Positions 14,914 through 22,182 of a stretch of DNA of 42,534 nt are shown here, piece after piece (within the stretch, counting starts at the first letter, position 1; each line of letters begins with the position of its first letter). The notes beneath the pieces are model-generated. The model saw nothing but the letters and a program-made list of their open reading frames with translations, was not told the DNA's origin and made no database searches. The DNA is from Phycisphaerae bacterium. GTDB lineage: Bacteria; Planctomycetota; Phycisphaerae; UBA1845. The translations under genes were made by a program, and so were the position numbers. The stretch is taken from assembly GCA_016929015.1 (NCBI GenBank), contig JAFGJQ010000032.1, positions 1-42,534 of the forward strand. The letters run 5' to 3'.

Positions 14914-15315
14914 GTGAGGTGTCAGTTGTTGGACAGCCTGTTTCCAGAGTTGGAGCGGTTCCCCGACGCAAATGCGCGCCGGCAAGCTTGGCGTGCGGTC
15001 CGCTCGCAGGCGTGGTCGCCGCCGGACTGGCTGCTTCGTATCGGGGGCGGCGGCGTCATCGGCGTCGTGGTCATTCTGATTGTGATGGCGCTGTCTGGAA
15101 TGTCCACGCGTGTCTTTCAAGGTATCGGCTTGCTCCTGCTGGGGGGCGGCACGGCGGCGTATCTGGTCGTGTGCCTCGTTGTGGCACGATGCGTGATGCG
15201 GCGGTCGCTGCGCCGTCTACTTGTGGATTGCGGGATACCAGTGTGCATTCGCTGCGGCTATGACCTGACGGGCAACGTCAGCGGGAAGTGCCCGGAGTGC
15301 GGGGAACCGGCGTGA
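14914..15315 (+). CDS. Membrane protein with C-terminal zinc ribbon, family member 5
   Basis: 133 residues. The GTG at 14914 is preferred because AGGTGA, which includes the previous stop, stands 7 nt upstream; in-frame ATGs at 14824 and 14878 lie inside the previous gene. Unlike its neighbours it begins with a soluble, acidic-to-basic helical segment (LLDSLFPELERFPDANARRQAW) before two adjacent helices (about 48-65 and 72-95). It ends CIRCGYDLTGN..GKCPECGEPA. The N-terminal segment could be a docking helix, which is inference. The stop overlaps the next start (GTGA). Confidence 0.72.
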   Translation: MRCQLLDSLFPELERFPDANARRQAWRAVRSQAWSPPDWLLRIGGGGVIGVVVILIVMALSGMSTRVFQGIGLLLLGGGTAAYLVVCLVVARCVMRRSLRRLLVDCGIPVCIRCGYDLTGNVSGKCPECGEPA

Positions 15316-15806
15316 TTCGAAAGGCAATCCTTGCTCTCTCATGGGTTGTGGCGGTAGCGACGCTAGCGCTCATCCTTGTTACGTTCGACGGGCCGCTCCC
15401 CTTCTGGTGGCGAAACGGCGGGCTCTTGATGACGCAGAGGGTGGCCGACAACAAGGCAGCCGATTTGCCTGAACATCGATTCGGCTTTGACCGTGGTCGT
15501 TTTTGGGGTTACCAGGCAAGGGTAGCTGTTCCAGGCGACCAGGAGAACGAATATCAGTATGTGATATTCAGGATGAAGAGCACAATTGTGCCGACTGACA
15601 ACTGGTTCGTGATGCAACGCATCAATTGCTTCGATGTCTCGCTGTGGCCCTTGCTCCTTGCGTCGTCTGCGTACGCGACCACTGCCTGCCTCCGAGGACC
15701 GTTCCGACGGTATCGGCGTGCTCAACGCGGTTTGTGTGTCCGTTGCGGATATGACCTGACGGGAAACGTGACCGGCATCTGTCCGGAATGTGGGGAACCG
15801 GCGTGA
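15312..15806 (+). CDS. Membrane protein with C-terminal zinc ribbon, family member 6
   Basis: 164 residues; GTG overlapping the previous stop. Helix about 3-21 (KAILALSWVVAVATLALIL), a polar extracytoplasmic domain of about 90 residues, second helix near 118-132, basic RRYRRAQRG and then CVRCGYDLTGN..GICPECGEPA. The same topology as members 1, 3 and 4. The stop TGA overlaps the next gene's GTG, so at least members 2 to 7 form one translationally coupled chain. Confidence 0.75.
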   Translation: MIRKAILALSWVVAVATLALILVTFDGPLPFWWRNGGLLMTQRVADNKAADLPEHRFGFDRGRFWGYQARVAVPGDQENEYQYVIFRMKSTIVPTDNWFVMQRINCFDVSLWPLLLASSAYATTACLRGPFRRYRRAQRGLCVRCGYDLTGNVTGICPECGEPA

Positions 15807-16318
15807 ACGAGACCGACAGGATATCCCTCGACAGGAAACGCCGCCGCCGAACCGTCGTGATCGTTCTTTTACTTCTAACTTCGGTGGCGGTGCTGTATGC
15901 CGGCTTTCGGTACTATGTGCATGAACGTCGTCGGGGCATCTATATGGCATTGTACGGCAACGCCATCATGTACTACCAGGAAGGCCTGGGTGAGCGGCTG
16001 CCGGACACGCTCGACGAGTTAGAGCGGCGCTACAACGCGAGTAGCTTGCGTGTTCACAGCGTGCCGCTCGTGCCGTCCTGGCCCAGACCCGAGTACCGGC
16101 CCCCGGGAGATCTGGAAGGCGGGCCGTTCCTGGTCATGATCGAGAATCCCCCCTACTGGTTCGACTCCGGACGATACGTTCGGTACGCCAGGGCGAACGG
16201 AGAACTCGGCCCGCTTGAATTGTGCTCGAATCAAGAAGTGGAGGCCCGGATCGCCGAGGACGACCGCCTCCGAGCTGCCATTCGATCAGCCCACAGCAAG
16301 AAAACGGAAACCGAGTAG
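15803..16318 (+). CDS. Membrane-anchored hypothetical protein ending the zinc-ribbon run
   Basis: 171 residues from a GTG overlapping the previous stop. Basic RKRRRRT, one helix at about 18-38 (VVIVLLLLTSVAVLYAGF), then a soluble extracytoplasmic domain without a zinc ribbon. LPDTLDELERRYN and VPLVPSWPRPEYRPPGD resemble the short type-II pseudopilin-like or DUF1559-neighbouring proteins of planctomycetes, but I cannot assign a family. It is the only gene of the run with no ribbon, and may be the partner the ribbon proteins serve; this is a guess from coupling. It ends just before attachment repeat copy 3. Confidence 0.7.
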   Translation: MNETDRISLDRKRRRRTVVIVLLLLTSVAVLYAGFRYYVHERRRGIYMALYGNAIMYYQEGLGERLPDTLDELERRYNASSLRVHSVPLVPSWPRPEYRPPGDLEGGPFLVMIENPPYWFDSGRYVRYARANGELGPLELCSNQEVEARIAEDDRLRAAIRSAHSKKTETE

Positions 16319-16330
16319 GCTCTCATCTTC

Positions 16331-16371
16331 CCAAAGCACAAACCTTCGGTTCGACCCCGAGCACCGGCTGT
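16331..16371 (+). repeat. Attachment-site repeat copy 3 (degraded tRNA-Thr 3' fragment)
   Basis: 26 bp at 16346-16371 match the T-arm and acceptor end of tRNA-Thr exactly; upstream, AAAGCACA is kept and the linking bases differ. The similarity to copy 2 continues past the tRNA end (TCACACTCGTCCG against TCGCACCCGTCCG), so copies 2 and 3 share more history with each other than with the intact gene. Confidence 0.8.
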
Positions 16372-16479
16372 CTCACACTCGTCCGGCTTTGGGCGCACCC
16401 TCAATTCCTCGCGGCGGTCTTCCCCACAGAAGAACCACGGGCCACGCGCCCTCGGAACCGGTCCGCCCGGCGAGTGTTC

Positions 16480-17067
16480 TCACCCCGCCGTCACGGCGGG
16501 TGGCCGGGAGCCCAGGGCGCCCACGTTTGACGTGCTCACCGCTTCCTTCCAGTGGTGCAGCAACGTGAAGAAGGCCCAGATCGCGCCGATGGCGTAGGCC
16601 AGCAGGGCCCCGGCGAACCAGTACCAGTACATGCCGGTGCCGCTCATGTCGGCCGCTTCCTTGCGCAGAATCAGGTCCACCGACACGCCGCTGGTGATGA
16701 AGTAATACAGAAAGAAGATCACCATGAAGCAGGCCACGTAGTATCGATCCAGAAGGCGGAGGTCCGGCCGGGATTCGATCCACGCCTCCCAGCTTGGCGC
16801 GGGGGCGATCCGCGGTTCGATCTGCTCGCGGATGAAGCGGCCGGCCCGCATCATCGTGCTCTGCTCCGTCACGAACAAGATGATCAGCATCAGCACGGAG
16901 TACGGCAGCAACAGCCACACCAGAAACTCGGACTTTGACGCAAAGTGCGCCAGCAGCGGCACCGCGATCAGCCCCACCATCACAATCGTGAACAACCGCG
17001 CCTTCGTGGCCTTGATCTCATCCCGAAGGGTGACGAACTGCCTGGCGACAAAATCCTGCGTTTCCAT
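16480..17067 (-). CDS. Four-helix integral membrane protein of unknown function
   Basis: 195 residues. The start at 17067 is chosen for GGAGAG 7 nt upstream and the sensible opening METQDFVARQFVTLRDEIKATKAR, an amphipathic helix. Two membrane helices follow at about 25-42 and 48-67, a soluble loop with EQIEPRIAPAPSWEAWIESRPD, and two more helices at about 110-130 and 150-170. No catalytic or transport signature. A 7-bp GC stem (16484-16500) overlaps the last codons and may aid termination. It lies just outside the third tRNA repeat, so it probably belongs to the backbone and not the island. Confidence 0.72.
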   Translation of the reverse strand: METQDFVARQFVTLRDEIKATKARLFTIVMVGLIAVPLLAHFASKSEFLVWLLLPYSVLMLIILFVTEQSTMMRAGRFIREQIEPRIAPAPSWEAWIESRPDLRLLDRYYVACFMVIFFLYYFITSGVSVDLILRKEAADMSGTGMYWYWFAGALLAYAIGAIWAFFTLLHHWKEAVSTSNVGALGSRPPAVTAG

Positions 17068-17229
17068 GGCGGCTCTCCGGCAGAAAAGGTCAGACGTGAT
17101 CGGCCCGACCCCGTCGGTCGAGGCCGTCGGCCGCCGCGGCATCGCGACGCCGGCCCCTATTGTGCGGGCTCGGGCCCCGGTTTGCCAAGGGGCGAATCGA
17201 GAATCCGCCGCATGGGGAGACGCGGGCGC

Positions 17230-17835
17230 TCAAACAAGCGAAGAAACGCAGGTTTGCGGCTGCTCGATGGAGTCCAACGGCAGCACCTGAAGACCGTCGA
17301 ACGAGGTCACGGCGTCGGCCTTGGTCCAGAGCCCCACGCGGCCGAGCCGGCGGATCGTGTCGTCGGTGACGCTCAGCACATGCCGGCCGTCCAGCCGGCA
17401 CTCCATCTGCTGCCCCGCCATGCGGACGCGAGTCTCGTACCAGCGGCCGGACTGCGTCTCCACGCGCGTGCTGTCGAGTTGAGGCCGTTTCCCGTCAGCC
17501 ACTGCGTACACGCGGTAGTTGCTCTCCAGCGGATTGAAGCGGCAGACGTAGTAGTTGTTCTCGTCCTGGCAGCGTCAGATCGGCCCGCGGCCCTGGTCTT
17601 CCTCGCCCGCCACCGCCTTGACCCGGGCGCTCAGTTCCAGATCGCCGAACGCGGTTCCGTCCGCGACGGCGAGGTTGAACGTGCCGTCGTGGCTCTTCGT
17701 GTGCATAAGGGCCGGCACGTTTGAGCCGCTCGGCGCGTCGCTCTCTTTCCGGATCTGCCATTCGGCGAGCCCGGTCGGAGAATACACGCCGCGCGGTGCG
17801 AACAACCGAATTCGGCTCGCTACATACAGTCGCAC
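17230..17835 (-). pseudogene. DUF1080-like (concanavalin-fold) protein, broken by a nonsense codon
   Basis: Two open frames in the same reading phase, 17575-17835 and 17230-17572, are parted only by a TGA at 17575-17577. Together they read as one domain: FNLAVADGTAFGDLELSARVKAV, DQGRGPI, stop, RCQDENNYYVCRFNPLESNYRVY, ECRLDGRHVLSVTDDTI, VGLWTKADAVTSFD. Relatives have GPIWR at the break, so TGG to TGA is the simplest change. The signal peptide and first strands are also absent upstream. Such proteins are secreted, sugar-binding or 3-keto-glycoside-hydrolase-like. A sequencing error could explain the stop but not the missing N-terminus. Confidence 0.72.
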
Positions 17836-18300
17836 TGCATAAAGTTGCTATTTCGTGATACACGGTGTATGTTTCACGTAGATGCAACGAGGGGAGATCC
17901 GTCGGGGCAGCGGCGCGGGCACGCCGCGTCTGAAACGTGCTCGTTCGGCAGCAACCCGGACGTGGCCGACGTGAGCCGATGGTTTATTCCGCTCGGGGAA
18001 GAACGCATCACCTGGAGATATGAGGGGTCGTGAGTTTAGCGTCGCCGCGTTGGGGCGGGCGCGTTCAAGTCACGGGGCACCGTTTCCATTTGCCCGTCCC
18101 GGCGAAGATCGAGTCGCCGCGTGAGCCAGCAGACCATGCATGGAGAGCTTCATCGCACTCGTTGCGCGGGCTTGGCTTGCGCAATCGCCGCGCTTCAGCT
18201 CGGCGTCCCGGCTTGACCTTGAATGCGTGCGCGACGTTTGTTCGGAGGTGCCGAGTGTATGGGCCGGTTCGGGGCCGGCCCGGCGGAAGGAGGATGGCCA
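17836..18300. other. Intergenic region with a small palindrome
   Basis: 465 bp with no supported gene. It contains ATACAC-G-GTGTAT (17858-17870), flanked by CGTG and CACG, an operator-like symmetrical site in a locally AT-richer patch. The remainder is GC-rich and unremarkable. GGAAGGAGG near 18287 is the ribosome site of the next gene. Confidence 0.4.
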
Positions 18301-21300
18301 ATGGCTGCAGCAAGGAAGTGTTCGAGTGTGTTCGTCGGCGCGTGCGTGATGGTGGGGCTGATGATTCTGACCCCGCCCGGTCCGGTGTTGGCCATTCAGG
18401 CCGGGATCAACGTGGACATCCACCAGGATGTGCCCGTCGGGACCCCGTTGCCGAACGGGTTCCTCATGTCCGGGCGGCTGAAATCCGGCCTGCCCCTCGG
18501 AATGCCCGGCGGAGGTGGATGGGCGCAGCCGCCTGTTCTGCTGGATCACGTGGACGGCTACTTGCCAAACGTCTTCCCGCTGTTCGAGTACGCGATTGAT
18601 CCGGACTATTCCGATCCGAACGAGAACGAATACACGTTCTGGTGCCTCTGGTCGGATCCTTTCTCGGTCGGCATTCCGTTCCGTACGACGTACCACGTGG
18701 GTCTGCTGTTTGACCAGAACTGTCACAACGTCGTGATCGACGTGAGCGGATCCTGGGCGTTGGACGGGATCCCCATCGGGATCGGAATGAACGGCGGTTG
18801 GGTGCCCATCCCCGGATTCGAGATCTTCGAGCAGGAACCGCCGCAAACCCTGCATCTGCGCAACGGCAATGCGAACGGCGTTGTGGAGCCGGGGGAGATC
18901 CAAACAGAGATCGTGCAGATGGATTTCGTGGTGATCCCCAGCCGGGAAGAGCTGGAAATGCTGCTGGGCCCGGACCCCTTCCGCGAGCTATGGGAGGGCG
19001 GCGCGCAAGCGGCGTTGCCCTGGGAAGCCATGTTCTACGGTCCGGAGCCGATCAGCGATTCGAATCCATACTGGTTCGATGTGGACAGCTTCTTTGATGT
19101 GTTCTTCGACGGAAGCAGCCCGGTTCATCCCCTCGATCCGATTCAGATTCCGCTCGGGGGCTACGTGATCGTCCGCGAGCGGCAGCTCTTCTGGAACAAC
19201 GCAGGCGAAATGGACTATCGCTGGGCCTGGGAGTTTCACGAGGCGCACCAGGCCGACCTCGGCGATGCGCCGGACAGCACGAACTCATTCGGCCTCGCGA
19301 TGACGGCGTATCCCCCCGGCGGGCCGCCCGGAGTGTCCGCCAACTTCCCCACCGTATACGTAATGGGCTCGCCGCCGCACGGTCCGATCCACTTCCTGCC
19401 GCGAACGGCCGCTTGGCTCGGCGGGTGGGTCAGCCTGGAGGACGAGGCAGACATCGGCTTCGACGAGGACGGAGTGAACAACCTCGACGTATGGGCCGAT
19501 CTGCCCGACCTGGACATGATGGATGACGGCGTGACGGTCCCGCTGGCCCTGCCGCACTGCCAGCCGACGTCGTTCAATTTCATCGTGAGCACCGGGCCCG
19601 CGCCGGTGGATCCGATGTACGTGAACGTCTGGTTCGACTGGACGCGGAACGGTGATTGGGATGACACTTCGCTGTGTCCATACGGCTTGACGGCGCCGGA
19701 ATGGGCCGTGCAGAACATGGTTCTGAGCGGCCTGACGCCGTACACGGGCTACGTGTTCACGACGCCCGCATTCATGCCCTGGCATCCGTCCGGCGCCCCG
19801 CAAACGGAGCCGATCTGGATGCGCATCACGATATCCGAGAAACCGTGGGACCCGATTGCGGGCCAGCCCGGGCATGGCGGCGCCGGCCCGCCGGAAGGGT
19901 ACAGCTACGGCGAGACGGAGGATTACTATTTCCTGCCGGGCGAAGCCTGCGAGCCGACGCCGGACGGACAAGGCTGCGAACCGGTCGTCTGCCCGGTGCC
20001 CACGGAGCAGTGTCTGCCCAAGAAGGTCAACCACGACCCGGCCACCGACACCATCGTCGTGACGGAGTGCGAGTGCATGAATCCGGACGACTGCCGCATC
20101 TACTGGGACGCGGAGCCGTACTGCACCGGCGTCTGTCCGCCGTACACGGAGTGCATCACCGTGGGGACCATGCTCCCCAACGGCACCGTCGACTACGAAT
20201 GCCTGTGTGAGCCGCTGCCGCCGCAGACCAAGTGGGCGCAGTGGCCGCATCCGGGAGGTGAAGGCTTCGATGCCGCATCCGACCTGTGGTGGCCGCAGAT
20301 CTTCAAGGCCGTCCAGCCGCCGGACCCGAACTGGTCCGGCCTGCATTCGCATGACTGGTCGGACCTGGGTGGCCAGTACTTCTGGGTCCGCATCGCGGAC
20401 GACTGGCTCTGCGAAGGCGGCGACGTGACCGACCTGCACTGGTGGGGCAACTACGAAGAAAACGATCGCCATTCCGGCATCGACCACTTCCACCTGAGCA
20501 TCCACGTGTGCGGGCCGGGCCCCGGCCCATGGTGCGTGCCCAGCGAGCCGCCGCTATGGGAGATGGACGTTCCAATGCCGATGATCCTGGAGACAGACAC
20601 CGGGATGGTGAACAACCTGGGCGAGATTATCTACCAGTACGAACTGGACCTGCCGGAGCCGTTCCCGCAGGTGGCCGGCACGTACTACTGGCTGGACGTG
20701 CAGGCCGTGGCGGTGAATCCGTTCGATCCGCCGCTGTGGCGATGGCAGGAGGCGCGGCGTGACGTTGCTCCACCGCTCGGACATGCGCCGGCCGCGCAAC
20801 GAACCGAATCCGCCCTCTGGAGTTCCATCATCTGGTCAGGCGGTGATCCGGATCGGTACAGCGACATGGCCTTCGCCGTGACTTCGGTCGTCCAGCCGGA
20901 GCGGGAGGTCAACAAAGTGGTGGCGGACGACTTCCGGTCGGACGGCCGCCGCATCGAAGGCCTGCGGTGGTGGGGCAGCTACTTCGACGAACGATACGCC
21001 CCTGACGGAATGACCGATCCACTCCACGTGCTGGACGGCTGGCTCATCAGCTTCCACCACGATGCCCCGGACCACGTCTGCCCGCCGGACGCCTTGCTCG
21101 GTGATGTGCCGACCGTGCTCGGCGTATACTTCGCCCCGCCGGAGGCCGTAACCATTCTGGGCCTCGACATGGGTGACTGCTTCGGCCACGGAGTCTACGA
21201 GTACATCGTGAACCTGAGCCAGTGCTGCCTGATCTGTGCCGAGAGCGATCCGCGGCTGCCGAACGGAAGGCCTCCGGCCCATCCGGAGGCGTTCTTCGAG

Positions 21301-21798
21301 ACGCACGGGTTCATCTACTGGCTGGACATCCAAGCCGTGACCGGCGCGACGTGGGTGCCCACGGCCGTCGAGCCGGGTTGCGATCTGCGTCTCACCGGGC
21401 ACCTGCCTTCCGACGAGACGCCGGACGGCCACTTCTGGGGCTGGCACACCAGTCCGGACCACTGGCGTGAGGAGGCGTGTACGGGCCGGATCGTCGACTT
21501 CTCGCCGTATCCGCCGAACTGCTGGGCGTACGGCGACTGGGTGAAGCAGCCGTGGCTGTGCTGGCTGGAGCCGCCGTTTCCGCCGGTGGATATGGCGTTC
21601 GAGCTTCTGACGCCGGAGAAGCGCGGTGACTGCACCGGCGACGGCGTAGTCGACATCGCGGACTATCTTGTGTTCGAGAGCTGCCTGGCCGGTCCGAACG
21701 CCGGCCTGGGATACGGTTGCGAATGCGCCGATCTGGACGTCGACATGGACGTGGACCTGGCGGACTTCGCGATCTTCCAGACGTTGTTCGAGGGTTAG
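18301..21798 (+). CDS. Large secreted protein: GEVED domain, Cys-rich linker, tandem beta-domains, dockerin-like C-terminus
   Basis: 1165 residues; the ATG at 18301 has GGAAGGAGG 7 nt upstream. A signal peptide spans about 1-32 (GACVMVGLMILTPPGPVLA). Residues 30-315 are unassigned beta-rich sequence. About 319-543 is a GEVED-like domain (LGDAPDS, DGVNNLD, VNVWFDWTRNGDWDD, GETEDYYF). A linker of about 95 residues with some 17 cysteines follows. Two similar domains (about 642-860 and 860-1105), each with DW or DF, LxWWGxY and YWLDVQAV, look like a planctomycete secreted-protein domain I recall as DUF7901. The end (1108-1165) is GDCTGDGVVDIADY and DLDVDMDVDLADFAIF, two Ca-binding loops as in dockerin type I. 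It likely acts outside the cell; ligand unknown. Confidence 0.85.
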   Translation: MAAARKCSSVFVGACVMVGLMILTPPGPVLAIQAGINVDIHQDVPVGTPLPNGFLMSGRLKSGLPLGMPGGGGWAQPPVLLDHVDGYLPNVFPLFEYAIDPDYSDPNENEYTFWCLWSDPFSVGIPFRTTYHVGLLFDQNCHNVVIDVSGSWALDGIPIGIGMNGGWVPIPGFEIFEQEPPQTLHLRNGNANGVVEPGEIQTEIVQMDFVVIPSREELEMLLGPDPFRELWEGGAQAALPWEAMFYGPEPISDSNPYWFDVDSFFDVFFDGSSPVHPLDPIQIPLGGYVIVRERQLFWNNAGEMDYRWAWEFHEAHQADLGDAPDSTNSFGLAMTAYPPGGPPGVSANFPTVYVMGSPPHGPIHFLPRTAAWLGGWVSLEDEADIGFDEDGVNNLDVWADLPDLDMMDDGVTVPLALPHCQPTSFNFIVSTGPAPVDPMYVNVWFDWTRNGDWDDTSLCPYGLTAPEWAVQNMVLSGLTPYTGYVFTTPAFMPWHPSGAPQTEPIWMRITISEKPWDPIAGQPGHGGAGPPEGYSYGETEDYYFLPGEACEPTPDGQGCEPVVCPVPTEQCLPKKVNHDPATDTIVVTECECMNPDDCRIYWDAEPYCTGVCPPYTECITVGTMLPNGTVDYECLCEPLPPQTKWAQWPHPGGEGFDAASDLWWPQIFKAVQPPDPNWSGLHSHDWSDLGGQYFWVRIADDWLCEGGDVTDLHWWGNYEENDRHSGIDHFHLSIHVCGPGPGPWCVPSEPPLWEMDVPMPMILETDTGMVNNLGEIIYQYELDLPEPFPQVAGTYYWLDVQAVAVNPFDPPLWRWQEARRDVAPPLGHAPAAQRTESALWSSIIWSGGDPDRYSDMAFAVTSVVQPEREVNKVVADDFRSDGRRIEGLRWWGSYFDERYAPDGMTDPLHVLDGWLISFHHDAPDHVCPPDALLGDVPTVLGVYFAPPEAVTILGLDMGDCFGHGVYEYIVNLSQCCLICAESDPRLPNGRPPAHPEAFFETHGFIYWLDIQAVTGATWVPTAVEPGCDLRLTGHLPSDETPDGHFWGWHTSPDHWREEACTGRIVDFSPYPPNCWAYGDWVKQPWLCWLEPPFPPVDMAFELLTPEKRGDCTGDGVVDIADYLVFESCLAGPNAGLGYGCECADLDVDMDVDLADFAIFQTLFEG

Positions 21799-21920
21799 TT
21801 CGTTTCCGCTCCACGTGAGCGGGCAATCCATCATCAGCGGGCGCCGCGCGGATTCCCCTGTCTCCCGCGCGACGCCCGCGTTGTTGTGCGCGTACGAGTC
21901 GAGGGGGGACGGCGCGCGGG

Positions 21921-21990
21921 GAATTGCGAATTGCGAATTGCGAATGACGAATTGCGAATGTCAAATGGCGAATGGCGAATGGCGAATGAC
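21921..21990. repeat. Heptamer tandem repeat, GAATTGC x10
   Basis: Exactly ten 7-bp units: GAATTGC three times, GAATGAC, GAATTGC, GAATGTC, AAATGGC, GAATGGC twice, GAATGAC. It is AT-rich in a GC-rich context, between two genes on the same strand. Units diverge in order along the array, with GAATTGC first and GAATGGC later. Confidence 0.9.
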
Positions 21991-21998
21991 CAGACGGT

Positions 21999-22092
21999 GG
22001 GACCGGCGCCGCTTGAGGGACCAATCCCGTCTGTGGGACCAGCCCCGTCTGTGGGACCGGCTTGTTGTGTGGGACCGGCTTTCCAGCGGGTC
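21999..22092. repeat. 18-bp tandem repeat, GGGACC-type, ending in a hairpin unit
   Basis: Five 18-bp units start at 21999, 22017, 22035, 22053 and 22071, each beginning GGGACC. The last becomes GACCGGCT-TTCC-AGCGGGTC (22073-22092), which is the hairpin repeat of 40798-40817 with one mismatch in the stem. So the tandem array seems to have grown from a copy of the dispersed hairpin repeat. Confidence 0.82.
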
Positions 22093-22144
22093 TTTGGGGT
22101 GTGCAATATGGCAAGAACTGCACGCATCGCCGCCCTCCATCGGC

Positions 22145-22150
22145 TATAAT
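22145..22150 (+). promoter_or_regulatory. Consensus -10 box before the GAF histidine kinase
   Basis: A perfect TATAAT lies 32 bp before the start codon. No good -35 hexamer is found 16-18 bp upstream. The box is just past the repeat block, so the repeats would sit immediately upstream of the promoter. Confidence 0.45.
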
Positions 22151-22182
22151 GCCGCCGAATCCCTGGAGGAGGACCACTCGGC

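Larger units (their letters stand above)
12352..16371. mobile_element. Putative integrated island segment 2, with integrase remnant
   Basis: Lies between tRNA-Thr 3' copies 2 and 3. It holds a frameshifted tyrosine integrase next to copy 2 and a run of overlapping membrane-protein genes with zinc-ribbon tails. Copy 3 is worn, so this insertion is probably the older one. The integrase is dead, so the element can no longer move on its own. Confidence 0.5.

Noticed and set aside
13180-15800. Regularly spaced similar sequences that could suggest a CRISPR-like or direct-repeat array
   Set aside because: The similar stretches are the zinc-ribbon codons of successive genes, spaced by whole genes, so they are paralogy and not an array.
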